From assembly GCA_001303025.1 (NCBI GenBank), contig LJNK01000007.1, positions 17,157-81,156 of the forward strand: a DNA stretch of 64,000 nt, read 5' to 3'. Each line of letters begins with the position of its first letter. Within the stretch, counting starts at the first letter, position 1. The notes under the pieces were generated by a model, which made no database searches, was not told the origin of the DNA, and worked only from the letters and a program-made list of their open reading frames with translations. This document shows, one piece after another, positions 1-9,244 of this stretch. This DNA is from Deltaproteobacteria bacterium SG8_13 (lineage in GTDB: Bacteria; Desulfobacterota; Desulfobacteria; Desulfobacterales; SG8-13). The translations under genes and the position numbers were made by a program.

Positions 1-174
1 GGGCGCAACGATCGTTTGATGCTCGAGCAGGCTGCTTTGGGGGTGGCCGTCATCCTGGAGGAAGGAGCCGCCGTGGAGACGATCTCGTCGGCAGATGTGG
101 TCTGCAATGGAATCCTGCCGGCCCTGGAACTGCTGCTTTACCCGCTGCGTCTCACGGCGACGCTGCGGTCGTGA
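1..174 (+). CDS. HAD-type phosphatase / soluble P-type ATPase-like protein, C-terminal fragment
   Basis: Only the last 57 residues lie in the window; the frame is open to the left edge and ends with TGA at 172-174. It begins GRNDRLML, which continues the HAD motif IV pattern (G-x-x-N-D) of P-type-ATPase-like phosphatases. It goes on with the alternating hydrophobic and EGA segments typical of the C-terminus of small soluble P-ATPase-domain proteins. The catalytic DKTG-type Asp would lie outside the window. Family assignment rests on this tail alone. Confidence 0.6.
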   Translation, partial: GRNDRLMLEQAALGVAVILEEGAAVETISSADVVCNGILPALELLLYPLRLTATLRS

Positions 175-268
175 AATGTTTCCGCATCAGGCGCCCGGCA
201 GGGGGCCACAGGCGGATAAAAAGCAAGCTGCCGCTTTCGGAAAACCGCATATCAAACGGGGCCCGCTT

Positions 269-1561
269 TTAATCCTGCTGCCCGAATAATTTCAGCACCG
301 GCCGATCCCTGCGGTCTGCTTCGGCGAGGATCTCTTTGTATTTTTTCAACACCAACGGGCTGTACAGGATATCCACGTGGGCTTCGTCGAATCCCACCAC
401 CTGCACGGCATCTTCCTGGGCCCGGAGGTCCAGCGCACCGCTGAGGGATACCGCCCCGTCGTTGTTGTCCATGAAAAGGCTGCATTCGCCCTTGTAGCTG
501 AAAAACAGGAAATAGGGAATTTCCGGTTTCAGCTGCCGCTGAAACAGACCCCGGATGAAGGGGCTGTCGGGCACCACGTCGTGCCAGCTCGGAATGGCGG
601 CCGGGGCCGATTCGATGCCTTTGGCAGCGGTTTCCAGCCCGCCCCAGGGAGTGGAAATCGACACGAACAGCCGAATGCAGCGCTGGTGGTCCTGAAAGTG
701 GTTTTTGAGGATAAACGAGCGGGCAACCAGCCCGCCCATGCTGTGGGCGGTAACGTACAAGCGCTCGAACCGGTAGCGGTCGTGCAGATAGGTGACCAGG
801 TAGTTCAAGGCGTCGCCGAGATGATCCAGCTGGATACCGCTGGGATAATAATAAAACCAGGGTTGATATTTCTCCCTGTCGATGAACTGAGCCAGGTATT
901 GAAAGTGCCGGGGCGTGCCGGCCGCGCCGTGAATAAACAGAATCGGGATCTTGTTTTTATCGTACGGCTCGAGAAAGTAGACGCCGGCGCCGAACCTTTT
1001 TGTGAACGTCAACGGCTTCCACAAACCCATGCGTGCATTATCCAGGGAGAACATGTTATCGTTCAGATCGACGACAATTCCGGCTTTCAGCACGTTGGTA
1101 CCCACCGCGCTGACCGCAAACTGCATGCTTCGGGGAAACCCGTGCGGCAGTTGCGCATGGGGGGAAAGCTCCAGGTTCGTCTCATCATTGGGACCGTGCT
1201 TCGGTGGCTGCATGACAATCGGATCTATTGAATATGCGGCCGGTTCGCCGTCGTCGTACTGCAGATCGCCGTTGACATCCATAAAGGCCGAAATGTGGTA
1301 AACACCGGCAGTAACCAGAAACAGGTAGATGCCCTCATCTTCTAAAAATGTCATCTGTTGAATTTCCTTCCGGCCGTCTTTTTGCGTAGAGAGAAAAACC
1401 AGGATCTTGCCCTGCACCGGAGCCTGGCTGCGAATGACTCCCCCCAGACCGGCGGTAGATTCCAGGCCGGCGACCTCTTTTTTCAGCTTCAGAAAAGCAC
1501 ATCCGGATGCGGTGAAAACCAGGGCAAGACCGATGCAGAGCAATCGAATGGCCGACATCAT
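269..1561 (-). CDS. Alpha/beta-hydrolase lipoprotein (lipase/esterase family)
   Basis: This 430-residue protein starts with a lipoprotein signal ending TASGC (Cys21), so it is probably lipid-anchored in the envelope. An N-terminal beta-rich segment (about 45-200) precedes the hydrolase core. The core opens with ILFIHGAAG (about 207-215, oxyanion HG). The nucleophile elbow is AHSMGG with Ser274. An NNDGAVS segment and a late DEAHVD segment supply likely Asp and His partners. The order fits PGAP1/lipase-type serine esterases acting on lipids or acyl esters; the substrate is unknown. It follows another lipoprotein gene by 33 bp on the same strand, so they are probably co-transcribed. Confidence 0.8.
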   Translation of the reverse strand: MMSAIRLLCIGLALVFTASGCAFLKLKKEVAGLESTAGLGGVIRSQAPVQGKILVFLSTQKDGRKEIQQMTFLEDEGIYLFLVTAGVYHISAFMDVNGDLQYDDGEPAAYSIDPIVMQPPKHGPNDETNLELSPHAQLPHGFPRSMQFAVSAVGTNVLKAGIVVDLNDNMFSLDNARMGLWKPLTFTKRFGAGVYFLEPYDKNKIPILFIHGAAGTPRHFQYLAQFIDREKYQPWFYYYPSGIQLDHLGDALNYLVTYLHDRYRFERLYVTAHSMGGLVARSFILKNHFQDHQRCIRLFVSISTPWGGLETAAKGIESAPAAIPSWHDVVPDSPFIRGLFQRQLKPEIPYFLFFSYKGECSLFMDNNDGAVSLSGALDLRAQEDAVQVVGFDEAHVDILYSPLVLKKYKEILAEADRRDRPVLKLFGQQD

Positions 1562-1594
1562 CTCTGATTTCCTTTTCGATCAGCGTTTTTCGTC

Positions 1595-2119
1595 TTACTT
1601 CACTTCGATTGTAACCGATACAGACAGCTGCACCCGTATCAGCTCTCCGTCCTGCCGGAGGGCCAGCGCAATGCCGTTGGATCCCTCCGGTACAGGGCCG
1701 CTGCTGAAAGCCGGCTGGTCTTTAAACTGAGAAGATCTGGCGGGCTTGATGGCCAACAATTGTACCGGAGCGATGACCTTCATGAGGGTCTCGCCAGCGG
1801 CGACAAGGTCGGACGGCGGATTGTTGATGTTGGATTCGTCAATGCCTTCAAATAAAAATCGACCGTGGGGCTGGCTATTGAACAGGTAGCGGGTGGCAGT
1901 CCAGTCGACCTCCAGTTCTTTGTCACTGCGGTTGGTGACCAGCAGGCGGAACTGCTGTATGAAGTTTTTGTCATCGGTCAGCGGCATGAACTGCACAGCA
2001 TACCTGCCGGTTTCAGCGGTCGTGAAAGCTGGATCGCTGACCCATACACGGGTCGGTGTGCAGGCAAAACCGCCTGCGATCAGCAAGACAGAAAGCAAAA
2101 GGCACACTCGATCTTTCAT
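1595..2119 (-). CDS. Hypothetical lipoprotein, 174 aa
   Basis: A short hydrophobic leader ends in GGFAC (Cys20), a slightly off-consensus lipobox, followed by a soluble domain of about 150 residues. I do not recognise a family. The middle (QQFRLLVTNRSDKELEVDW) looks like an Ig-like or immunoglobulin-type beta sandwich that describes a protein-protein or adhesion fold rather than an enzyme. It is the first gene of a probable two-gene unit with the downstream lipase, so the two may act together in the envelope. Confidence 0.7.
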   Translation of the reverse strand: MKDRVCLLLSVLLIAGGFACTPTRVWVSDPAFTTAETGRYAVQFMPLTDDKNFIQQFRLLVTNRSDKELEVDWTATRYLFNSQPHGRFLFEGIDESNINNPPSDLVAAGETLMKVIAPVQLLAIKPARSSQFKDQPAFSSGPVPEGSNGIALALRQDGELIRVQLSVSVTIEVK

Positions 2120-2283
2120 TGGTTCCCCCTATGGCGATGCTGCAGAGTGGCTAATTCCCTGATGCCGGTGGTGTCCGAGAAACTCGTGACAAGCAACTCT
2201 ATGAATGCAAGACCCGAAATGCAACCCTTTTCCTTTGACAGATCCGCGGGACTTACCTAATATTGGGTGCACGGATGCAGGGG

Positions 2284-2301
2284 TCAGCGGCTGACCGCTG
2301 A
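2284..2301. promoter_or_regulatory. 7-bp inverted repeat upstream of the FMN reductase gene
   Basis: TCAGCGG and CCGCTGA form a perfect 7-bp stem with a 4-nt loop in the 235-bp divergent intergenic region, 53 bp before the reductase ATG. It could be a regulator site or an mRNA hairpin; no T-tract follows, so it is not a simple terminator. Confidence 0.3.
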
Positions 2302-2354
2302 ATTTGGATATCGAGACGAAAAAAGAATCATTCAGCGTCGCAAAGGAGGCAGCG

Positions 2355-2912
2355 ATGATCACCATTTTCGGCCTGTCCGGCAGCCTGCGGAAAGGGTCCT
2401 ACAATGCCGGCCTGTTGCGTGCCGCCGTCGAGCTGATGCCGGAAAACGCCCGGCTGGAGACCGCATCCATCGAGGGCATTCCGCTTTACAATGCCGACGT
2501 CGAAGCAGCGGAGGGTATACCGGAGGTCGTTGCGCGGATCAAGGATCGAATTGCCGCAGCCAACGGACTGTTGCTGGTGACACCGGAATACAACAACTCC
2601 ATCCCCGGGGTGTTCAAAAACGCCGTCGACTGGATATCCAGGCCGCCGGAAGACCGGTTCCGGGTGTTTAAGAATCGTGCGGTGGGCATCATCGGCGCCT
2701 CTCCCGGCAACTATGGCACCGTTTTTTCGCAGACGGCGTGGCTGCCGGTGCTGAGAACCTTGTCGATGCGTCCGTGGTTCGGTAAGCTGTTGTATGTCAG
2801 CGGAGCGATGAAACTGTTCGACACATCGGGGAACCTGACCGATGCAACCACCCGCAGCCGGTTGCAGTCTTACCTGGAGGGGTTTGTTGCATTTGTTCAA
2901 GAAAACCGGTAA
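2355..2912 (+). CDS. NADPH-dependent FMN reductase family protein
   Basis: A 185-residue flavodoxin-fold oxidoreductase. The phosphate-binding loop is GLSGSLRKGSYN near the N-terminus and the flavin-contact motif TPEYNNSIPG lies near residue 80, followed by KNAVDW. This is the pattern of the ArsH/ChrR/SsuE-like NAD(P)H:FMN or quinone reductases. The ATG at 2355 was chosen because AAAGGAGG sits 7 bp upstream; an in-frame ATG at 2304 lacks such a site. The gene stands alone, divergent from the lipoprotein pair. The physiological acceptor (quinone, metal oxyanion, free flavin) cannot be told from sequence. Confidence 0.88.
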   Translation: MITIFGLSGSLRKGSYNAGLLRAAVELMPENARLETASIEGIPLYNADVEAAEGIPEVVARIKDRIAAANGLLLVTPEYNNSIPGVFKNAVDWISRPPEDRFRVFKNRAVGIIGASPGNYGTVFSQTAWLPVLRTLSMRPWFGKLLYVSGAMKLFDTSGNLTDATTRSRLQSYLEGFVAFVQENR

Positions 2913-3008
2913 TTTCCTCCTAAAGGCTGTCGATCTGCGAATCGCAGCTTCTGCAGGCCGTTCCCATCCCGAACTCACGAAGGGGCCGTCGTTTTCCGGC
3001 AACCAACT

Positions 3009-6000
3009 ATGTGGTGGAAAAAAATACTCATTGGGCTCGTCATTCTGGTTGTCGGGCTGTATGCCGGGGTCTATGCTTTCCTGCACTTTGCCGATCTGAA
3101 CCGGTTCAAACCCTACATCACGAATGCTGTTCGGGATGCCACCGGCCGCCGATTGACCATCGCCGGAAACCTGGAGGTCGATTTCGGTTTGCTGCCGGTT
3201 CTGGCCGCCGAAAACCTGGCGCTGGATAACGCCTCCTGGGGATCCCGAGAGGCGATGATCCGTATCGAGCGGTTTCAGGTGCGTGTGGCGCTGCTGCCGC
3301 TGATTCTGGGCAGATTGGAGATCGCCAGCATCCTGCTGGTCCATCCCGACGTTCTCCTGGAAAGAAACACGTCCGGGGATTTCAACATCCCCTCGGGCTC
3401 CGGCGATGCCGCGCCCTCTCCGACCCAAGCTCCGCTGATCCACCGCATCGAGGTCGAAAACGCGCATCTGGCCTTCTACGACCGACAGTCCGGCAGAAAC
3501 CTGGAACTGGAGTTGAAATATCTGCGTGCCGAGCTGCCGGATGCAGACAGCCCGCTGGAGATTGACCTGGAAGGAACTTTCAACCGGACCCCGGTGGCGG
3601 TCTTTGGCACCATCGGTCGGCCGCTGCCGGCTTTTCTGAGCGGTCAGCGGCTGCCGGCTGCGATAGCGGTGGAGATTGCCGACAACCGGTTTCAGATATC
3701 CGGCGCTGTGGAAAACACTGCCGATTTCAGCGGGCTCGACTGGAAGATCACCGGTGCCGGCAACTCGATACCGGACCTGGCGCGGTTGGCCGGCCTCGAC
3801 TACCTGCCGGATCCCGGACCGTTCAAATTCCAGGTAAACCTCTCGGGATCTCCAAAACACCTGGCCATCAGCGAATTGAATCTTCACCTCGGTGACCGGC
3901 GCCTTGCGAAAGTCTTCCTGCGCGGACGCATTGGAGACCTGCTGCGGCTGCAGGATGTCGACCTGCAGGTCATGGCCGACGGAGATGACCTGAAAAATAC
4001 GAAGGATCTGTTTGACACCACCATCCCCTGGCAGGGGGAGTTCCGGGCGGCCGGCCGGCTGGTTCGCAGGGCCGGTGAGCCGATCCGGCTGGAGGAAGTG
4101 GAGCTGAGGGTAGGAGACAGCGATGCTGCCGGGACTGTCGCCATCGATCTGGAGCAACAAAAACCCCGCCTGTCGGCCACCATCCGTTCCCGCCGTTTCG
4201 ATCTGCGGCCCCTGTTTGCCGCAGATGCCTTTCAGCGTCCAACCGCTGGCGAAAAGACCGGAAAACCACCACCCGCATCCGGCAGCCGGCATGACCGGCC
4301 GCCGCAAGAGCTGCTGCTGAACCGCATCGATGCGGAGGTGGCGCTTGCCACCGGCATCGTGCTGCTGCCCCAGGTGGTGCTCAATGAACTGCATACCGAA
4401 GCCCGTCTGGCGAACGGGCGCATCCGCGTTCAGACCAGAGGACCCCGCCCCCCCGACCTGGAAGAGCTGGCCGGAATACCGGCTTTGCCGGATCTGGGGC
4501 CGATCCGGGTAGCCTGCGATCTGGTCGGTACCGACAAGGGTCTGGCGCTGCACAATGTGGATCTGGAGGCCGGAAGCCTGCAGCAGGCCCGGGTGACCGT
4601 GTCCGGCTCGATCGCCGCATTGCTGGAGCCGGCGGGGTTCGATCTGGATATCCGCATCGAGGGCGATGACGCGGCTTCTTTGGGAAAATACCTGTTGCAG
4701 CCCTGGCCGCTGTACGGCCGGTATGCGGTTTCGGCCCGGATGGTCGATCCGGACAAAGCCGTTTTCAGCTTCGATTCGATTGCCGGAAGCCTGGAAGACG
4801 TCGACTTCAGCGGCTCGGTGAAAGTGGATGCTTCCGGTAAGGCCACCCGGGTGATCATCGCCGCCAAAGCCCCCCGGGTCACCGCGCGCCCCTTTGCTTG
4901 GCCTGGACTGGAAATACCGGAAACAATGAAACAACTGGAGGACCTCGGACCACTTGATGTGTCGCTGGTGCTTACCGATCCGGCCGAAAACATCGGGATC
5001 GCCGATCTTCAGCTGAAGGTCGGCAGCGCCGAAATGCTGGCGGTTTCCCTGCAGGGGGCTGTCAGTGAGTTGAAATCACTGACAGGAATCGAGCTGGAGC
5101 TGGAAGCCGCAGGCCGGGACGTGGCATGGCTGGAGAGGCTTTTCGCAAAATCGATACCGCTTCACGGTTCCTGCGCCCTGCGAACCGTGATAACCGATCC
5201 GGCGGCCGGTAAAGTCCGTTTCGACGATATTGTCCTCTCCCTGGCCGGCAGTCGGATGACAGGGCACGTTGAACTCGACCGCAGCGGCAAGCCGCTTCAT
5301 ATCGCCGCCGACCTGTTTGTCCCCATAGTGGACAGCAATGAGCTGATGCGGGCGGCAGATCTCCAGGGCGAGCCGGATGCCGGCAGGGTCGCAAAGGCAA
5401 TCGACCGGCAGCTGGTGCTGCCCCAGTGGCCGGTCCCGCCTCAGCTGCTCCAGAATCTGGGCGCCGACATTCGCATCCGTGCCGACCGGGTAAAAGTCGG
5501 CGCCCTGGACATCAGCGGGCTATCGATAAATGGGGACCTGCAGAAAGCCGAGCTCAAGGTGCGTGCCGATGCCCGGGCGGCATTTTACGGCAGTGGTTCG
5601 GATGAAATGCTCGACAACTTTCAAATGGGTGGTGTGAATCTTTCCATAAAAGGCCGGGCAGCCGGCAGTCGAATGACGATCGAATCATTTACTTTCCGAG
5701 GCGGCAGCCCGGAGACCGTTCAGGTGATGCTCGAAGGATCTGCCGTCGATTCCATCAGTCAAACCGGCATCCATTTCAACTTCGACGTTCACGGACAGGA
5801 AGCGGGCCATCTGTGGCAGTTGCTCGATGCGGATTTCCGCGCAGCCGGCCCTTTTGCCATATCCGGCAGTCTGACCGACCCCCGGCCGAAAAACTACCGG
5901 TTCGAGGACCTGAAAGTGGCGGTGGGCGAAAGCAGTATCGGCGGACAGCTGGAGATCGATTATACTGGCCGGCGCCCCCGGATATCCGCCCGCATATCCT

Positions 6001-7127
6001 CTCCGCACCTCGATCTGCGGCCGTATCAGCCCGAGACCCCGCATCCGGGATCGGCACAATCGACTCCGGCGACCGGCTCCGGTCGGCACAGAAAATTGTT
6101 TTCCGACGAGCCATGGCCCCTGGAGATGCTCGAGACGACCGACCTGGCGGTTTCGTTCGACGCGGCACAGCTGTATTCGTCCCGTGCAGCCTTGAAAGAC
6201 CTGCGCTTCGAAATGGTGGTCGAAGACGGCAACCTGGTGCTCAGGCCGCTGCAGTTCTCCAGAGGCGGGGGGAAGATCACCGGCGAATTGGCCTTGCGGA
6301 CCTCAGATGGCATCCCGACGCTGCAAGCCATTATTGAAGTTTCCGACTACGATGTCGGCCGAGAGTTGGAAGAGCTCGACAGGCCCCGGGACATTCAAGG
6401 GGCGCTGAACGGCCGGATCGAATTGAGCGGGCCGGCCAAGTCGGTGGCCGCTTTCATGGCCGAGCTCAACGGCCAGGTGGTTTTTACGATGAAGGAGGGA
6501 TCGATCAACAACCGCATCATCGGCACGATTTACGGAGATATCGGCGACACCCTGCTTAGCCTGCTCAGACCGGCTCGCCGCTCAGATCCCTTCACCGACC
6601 TGAACTGTCTGGTGCAGAGCTTTGACGTCAAAAACGGCCAGGCCCGGCATCTCGGGCTGCTCGACACACCGCAGACCGCACTGGTTACCGCCGGAACCAT
6701 CGATTTGGCCCGGGAAAGGCTGGATATCACCCTCGCATCTTCCCCCAAAAGCGGGGTCAGGGTCGGCAACCTGGGCCGGATCGGATTCAGCCTGAGCGCA
6801 TTCACCCGACCGTTCAAACTCTCAGGCACCCTGGCCAGGCCGACCCTGGCCATCGATCCCTCCCAGACCGCGCTGACCATCGGAAAGATTCTCGGCGGCC
6901 TTGCCCTGGGTCCGGCCGGGATGGCGGCTATCCTGGCGGACGTATCCGTTGGGGACAAAAACCCGTGCCTGGTGGCCATGGAAGCCCTACACAAGGGCGA
7001 GGTGCCGCAGATGGAAAAAGAGCTGATCGAAGGCGGCAAACCGCTGGACAAAGACACCGATGCCTTGATCGACGGTGGACTCAAGGGCACCGAAAAAGGC
7101 GAAAGAACGAACAACGTATCCCCATGA
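3009..7127 (+). CDS. AsmA-family envelope protein (1372 aa)
   Basis: One N-terminal transmembrane helix (about residues 5-25) anchors a very long periplasmic region. The segment just after the helix, with LNRFKPYI and ATGRRLTI, is the AsmA N-terminal signature. The long middle is a repetitive beta-rich ladder of related blocks (recurring LxxLxDLGPL and hydrophobic-alternating strands). Near residues 1120-1290 is the AsmA C-terminal domain, with ELNGQVVFTMKEGSINNR and a basic LLRPARRSDPFT stretch. Family knowledge: AsmA-like proteins are RBG-fold bridges implicated in lipid transport to the outer membrane. Length is above E. coli AsmA (617 aa) and close to TamB/YhdP-class proteins. Confidence 0.88.
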   Translation: MWWKKILIGLVILVVGLYAGVYAFLHFADLNRFKPYITNAVRDATGRRLTIAGNLEVDFGLLPVLAAENLALDNASWGSREAMIRIERFQVRVALLPLILGRLEIASILLVHPDVLLERNTSGDFNIPSGSGDAAPSPTQAPLIHRIEVENAHLAFYDRQSGRNLELELKYLRAELPDADSPLEIDLEGTFNRTPVAVFGTIGRPLPAFLSGQRLPAAIAVEIADNRFQISGAVENTADFSGLDWKITGAGNSIPDLARLAGLDYLPDPGPFKFQVNLSGSPKHLAISELNLHLGDRRLAKVFLRGRIGDLLRLQDVDLQVMADGDDLKNTKDLFDTTIPWQGEFRAAGRLVRRAGEPIRLEEVELRVGDSDAAGTVAIDLEQQKPRLSATIRSRRFDLRPLFAADAFQRPTAGEKTGKPPPASGSRHDRPPQELLLNRIDAEVALATGIVLLPQVVLNELHTEARLANGRIRVQTRGPRPPDLEELAGIPALPDLGPIRVACDLVGTDKGLALHNVDLEAGSLQQARVTVSGSIAALLEPAGFDLDIRIEGDDAASLGKYLLQPWPLYGRYAVSARMVDPDKAVFSFDSIAGSLEDVDFSGSVKVDASGKATRVIIAAKAPRVTARPFAWPGLEIPETMKQLEDLGPLDVSLVLTDPAENIGIADLQLKVGSAEMLAVSLQGAVSELKSLTGIELELEAAGRDVAWLERLFAKSIPLHGSCALRTVITDPAAGKVRFDDIVLSLAGSRMTGHVELDRSGKPLHIAADLFVPIVDSNELMRAADLQGEPDAGRVAKAIDRQLVLPQWPVPPQLLQNLGADIRIRADRVKVGALDISGLSINGDLQKAELKVRADARAAFYGSGSDEMLDNFQMGGVNLSIKGRAAGSRMTIESFTFRGGSPETVQVMLEGSAVDSISQTGIHFNFDVHGQEAGHLWQLLDADFRAAGPFAISGSLTDPRPKNYRFEDLKVAVGESSIGGQLEIDYTGRRPRISARISSPHLDLRPYQPETPHPGSAQSTPATGSGRHRKLFSDEPWPLEMLETTDLAVSFDAAQLYSSRAALKDLRFEMVVEDGNLVLRPLQFSRGGGKITGELALRTSDGIPTLQAIIEVSDYDVGRELEELDRPRDIQGALNGRIELSGPAKSVAAFMAELNGQVVFTMKEGSINNRIIGTIYGDIGDTLLSLLRPARRSDPFTDLNCLVQSFDVKNGQARHLGLLDTPQTALVTAGTIDLARERLDITLASSPKSGVRVGNLGRIGFSLSAFTRPFKLSGTLARPTLAIDPSQTALTIGKILGGLALGPAGMAAILADVSVGDKNPCLVAMEALHKGEVPQMEKELIEGGKPLDKDTDALIDGGLKGTEKGERTNNVSP

Positions 7128-7332
7128 CGCATTCACCAGTCAAAAGAAGCCGCAGCAGGTAAGTTCTTCTCATCGGCCTGGCATCCCGGGTTCGATCGAA
7201 TATGCTGCATTTATTGGATCTTGAAAAAACCGGCAGAATGCCTCATATACAAATCGATCGTCTTCGAAAGGTGCCGACTGTCATCGACTACCTCAAGCGG
7301 TTCCAAACGATCGATTCGAGAAGGAGTTCACC

Positions 7333-7821
7333 ATGACGCATCTGAAACGGCCGATTTTGCAGGGGCTTGTTTTTACCGTGGCAATCTTGTTTGCCAGCGC
7401 GGGGTTTTCGGAATCGTTGCCGGCCGCCTCACGGGGACAAACGGTCTACGTTCCCATCTACTCGCACGTTTATGGCGGGGACCGGGAGCAGAAAGTGCTG
7501 CTGACCGCCACCCTGAGCATACGCAATACCGACCCGGTTCACGCAATTACCATCACCGGCGTCGATTATTACGATTCAACCGGAAAGCTGATACGGCACT
7601 ATCTGCGGCAACCGACCACGATGAAAGCAATGGCATCGGTTCGCTATGTGGTGGCTGAGTCCGACACGATCGGTGGTTCGGGAGCCAGTTTTGTCGTAAT
7701 GTGGAACGCCGTTGCACCGGTTCGGCCGCCGCTGATCGAAAGCGTGATGATCGGAACCAAAATGCAGCAGGGGATATCCTTTACATCCCGCGGTCAGGTA
7801 ATAGAGGAGCATACAGACTAG
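7333..7821 (+). CDS. DUF3124 family exported protein
   Basis: 162 residues with an N-terminal signal peptide (hydrophobic about 8-25). The mature part reads VYVPIYSHVYGG, TLSIRNTD, then ITGVDYYDSTGKLI and ends with MWNAV...PPLIESVMIG, the conserved layout of DUF3124. Function is unknown; the fold looks like a small periplasmic beta domain. GGAG lies just before the ATG at 7333. It precedes an orphan solute-binding lipoprotein by 94 bp on the same strand. Confidence 0.8.
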   Translation: MTHLKRPILQGLVFTVAILFASAGFSESLPAASRGQTVYVPIYSHVYGGDREQKVLLTATLSIRNTDPVHAITITGVDYYDSTGKLIRHYLRQPTTMKAMASVRYVVAESDTIGGSGASFVVMWNAVAPVRPPLIESVMIGTKMQQGISFTSRGQVIEEHTD

Positions 7822-7915
7822 ATTTTCTTTCTCAGCAGCCTGTTTCAGAAATGAAGGCAATGAAAAGCGAATGCGACTCAGTGAAAAGGCAGGCCACAGG
7901 CGAAGGAGATAAACG

Positions 7916-8743
7916 ATGAAGACATTGCGGTTGGCATGGATCCTGGCACTGGCGCTATCCGTGGTGAGCGGCTGCACAACCACCGGCAAAACCGCTGATC
8001 GGTCGTCCGTTTCACCGGTGATCGATCGCATACAACAACGCGGAGAGCTGATCGTGGGAACGACCGGTGACATGCCGCCGTTGAATATGACCACCAAAAA
8101 GGGCGGGCTGATCGGCATCGAACCGGAACTGGCCAATGCGATGGCCAGTGCGATGGAAGTGAAGTTGACCTTTCGGACCATGCGTTTTCACGAACTGCTG
8201 CCGGCCCTGAAGGCCGGGAAAGTCGACATGATCCTTTCCAGCATGACGATGAGCGGCAGACGAAACCTGGAAGTGGTGTTTGTCGGACCCTATTTTATCT
8301 CCGGCAAATCCATGCTCACGAAATTGAAGACCCTGGCATTCATGCAAAATCCTTCCCAGTTCAACAGCCCAAAGACTACGCTGGTTGCCTTGAAGGGTTC
8401 CACGGGACAGGAGTTCGTGGGAAAGTCCGCACCCCATGCGAAACTGATTACCGCCGATGATTATACAGCGGCCATAAAAATGGTCATCGGCGACAAGGCC
8501 CATGCATTTGTGGCCGACTACCCGATCTGCGCGGTATCGGTTTTCCGATATCCTAACCAGCAACTGACCACCCTTACCCAGCCGCTCACCTTCGAACCCA
8601 TCGGCATCGCTATTCAAGCCGGTGACCCGCTGCTGATGAACTGGCTGCAAAACTTTTTGATCACCATGCAGGGAAGCGGCGAGCTGGATGCCATTCGAAA
8701 GCGCTACATGAACGATGCTTCCTGGTTGAAAGAATTGCCCTGA
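7916..8743 (+). CDS. Orphan extracellular solute-binding lipoprotein (SBP_bac_3 family)
   Basis: 275 residues with a lipobox VVSGC (Cys about 20). The body follows the amino-acid-type periplasmic binding fold: GELIVGTTGDMPPLN, GIEPELANAMA, PALKAGKVDMILSSM, then GPYF, and later a LKGSTGQEFV block marking lobe 2. The strong site GAAGGAGATAAACG precedes the ATG. No permease or ATPase genes flank it, so it may feed a distant transporter or serve as a sensor-like receptor. A second, distantly similar orphan lies at 35815-36669. Confidence 0.85.
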   Translation: MKTLRLAWILALALSVVSGCTTTGKTADRSSVSPVIDRIQQRGELIVGTTGDMPPLNMTTKKGGLIGIEPELANAMASAMEVKLTFRTMRFHELLPALKAGKVDMILSSMTMSGRRNLEVVFVGPYFISGKSMLTKLKTLAFMQNPSQFNSPKTTLVALKGSTGQEFVGKSAPHAKLITADDYTAAIKMVIGDKAHAFVADYPICAVSVFRYPNQQLTTLTQPLTFEPIGIAIQAGDPLLMNWLQNFLITMQGSGELDAIRKRYMNDASWLKELP

Positions 8744-8791
8744 CCTGCACAACTTTGGAAATCGTGATAGCGTTCGCGCAAGGAGGAGTTC

Positions 8792-9235
8792 ATGGCCGGG
8801 GAAAAAGAAAAAGCTGCCTTTATATGCGTCAAGGACACCATCGACGGGGCCTATCCGTCGCTGGTCCTGGGAATCAACGCCGCCCGGATGGGCATGGAGA
8901 GCAAAATCTTCTATTCTTTTATGGGCATGAACCTGGTCATGCAGGGCGGAGCCGAAAGGGCCAAATTCTTCCCGCAGGGGGTTATGGGGGCCGTTCCGGG
9001 GATGGTGAGCCTGGCTACCGGAATGATGAAGAAGAAGATCGAAAAGGCCAACATCCCCAGCCTGGCCGATTTGCAGGAAGTCGCCCAGATCGAGGGGGTC
9101 GAGCTGATTGCATGCCAGATGACGGTGGACATGATGGAAATCGACGAAAAGAAGCTCATCGACGGTGTGGTCGTCTGGACGGCGGAAGAATTCATGAAGT
9201 ATGCCAAGGACTGTAAAATCTGCCTCTTCACATAA
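8792..9235 (+). CDS. DsrE/DsrF-like family protein
   Basis: 147 residues. The sequence AAFICVKDTIDGAYPSLVLG followed by AARMGMESKIFYSFMGM and a MTVDMMEI block with a nearby Cys (IACQM) is typical of the DrsE_2-type branch of the DsrE/DsrF fold. These proteins often occur in sulfur-metabolising anaerobes and are thought to handle persulfide sulfur or bind membranes. Cys residues are present at about 112 (ACQM) and near the C-terminus (DCKIC). AAGGAGGAG precedes the ATG. It converges tail-to-tail with the CoA-transferase gene. Confidence 0.82.
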   Translation: MAGEKEKAAFICVKDTIDGAYPSLVLGINAARMGMESKIFYSFMGMNLVMQGGAERAKFFPQGVMGAVPGMVSLATGMMKKKIEKANIPSLADLQEVAQIEGVELIACQMTVDMMEIDEKKLIDGVVVWTAEEFMKYAKDCKICLFT

Positions 9236-9244
9236 TCAGCTGAT

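Noticed and set aside
2328..4934. Very long (868-codon) open frame on the minus strand
   Set aside because: It is antisense to the FMN reductase and AsmA genes, has His/Arg/Gln/Pro-rich composition typical of shadow frames in GC-rich DNA, and no ribosome site.
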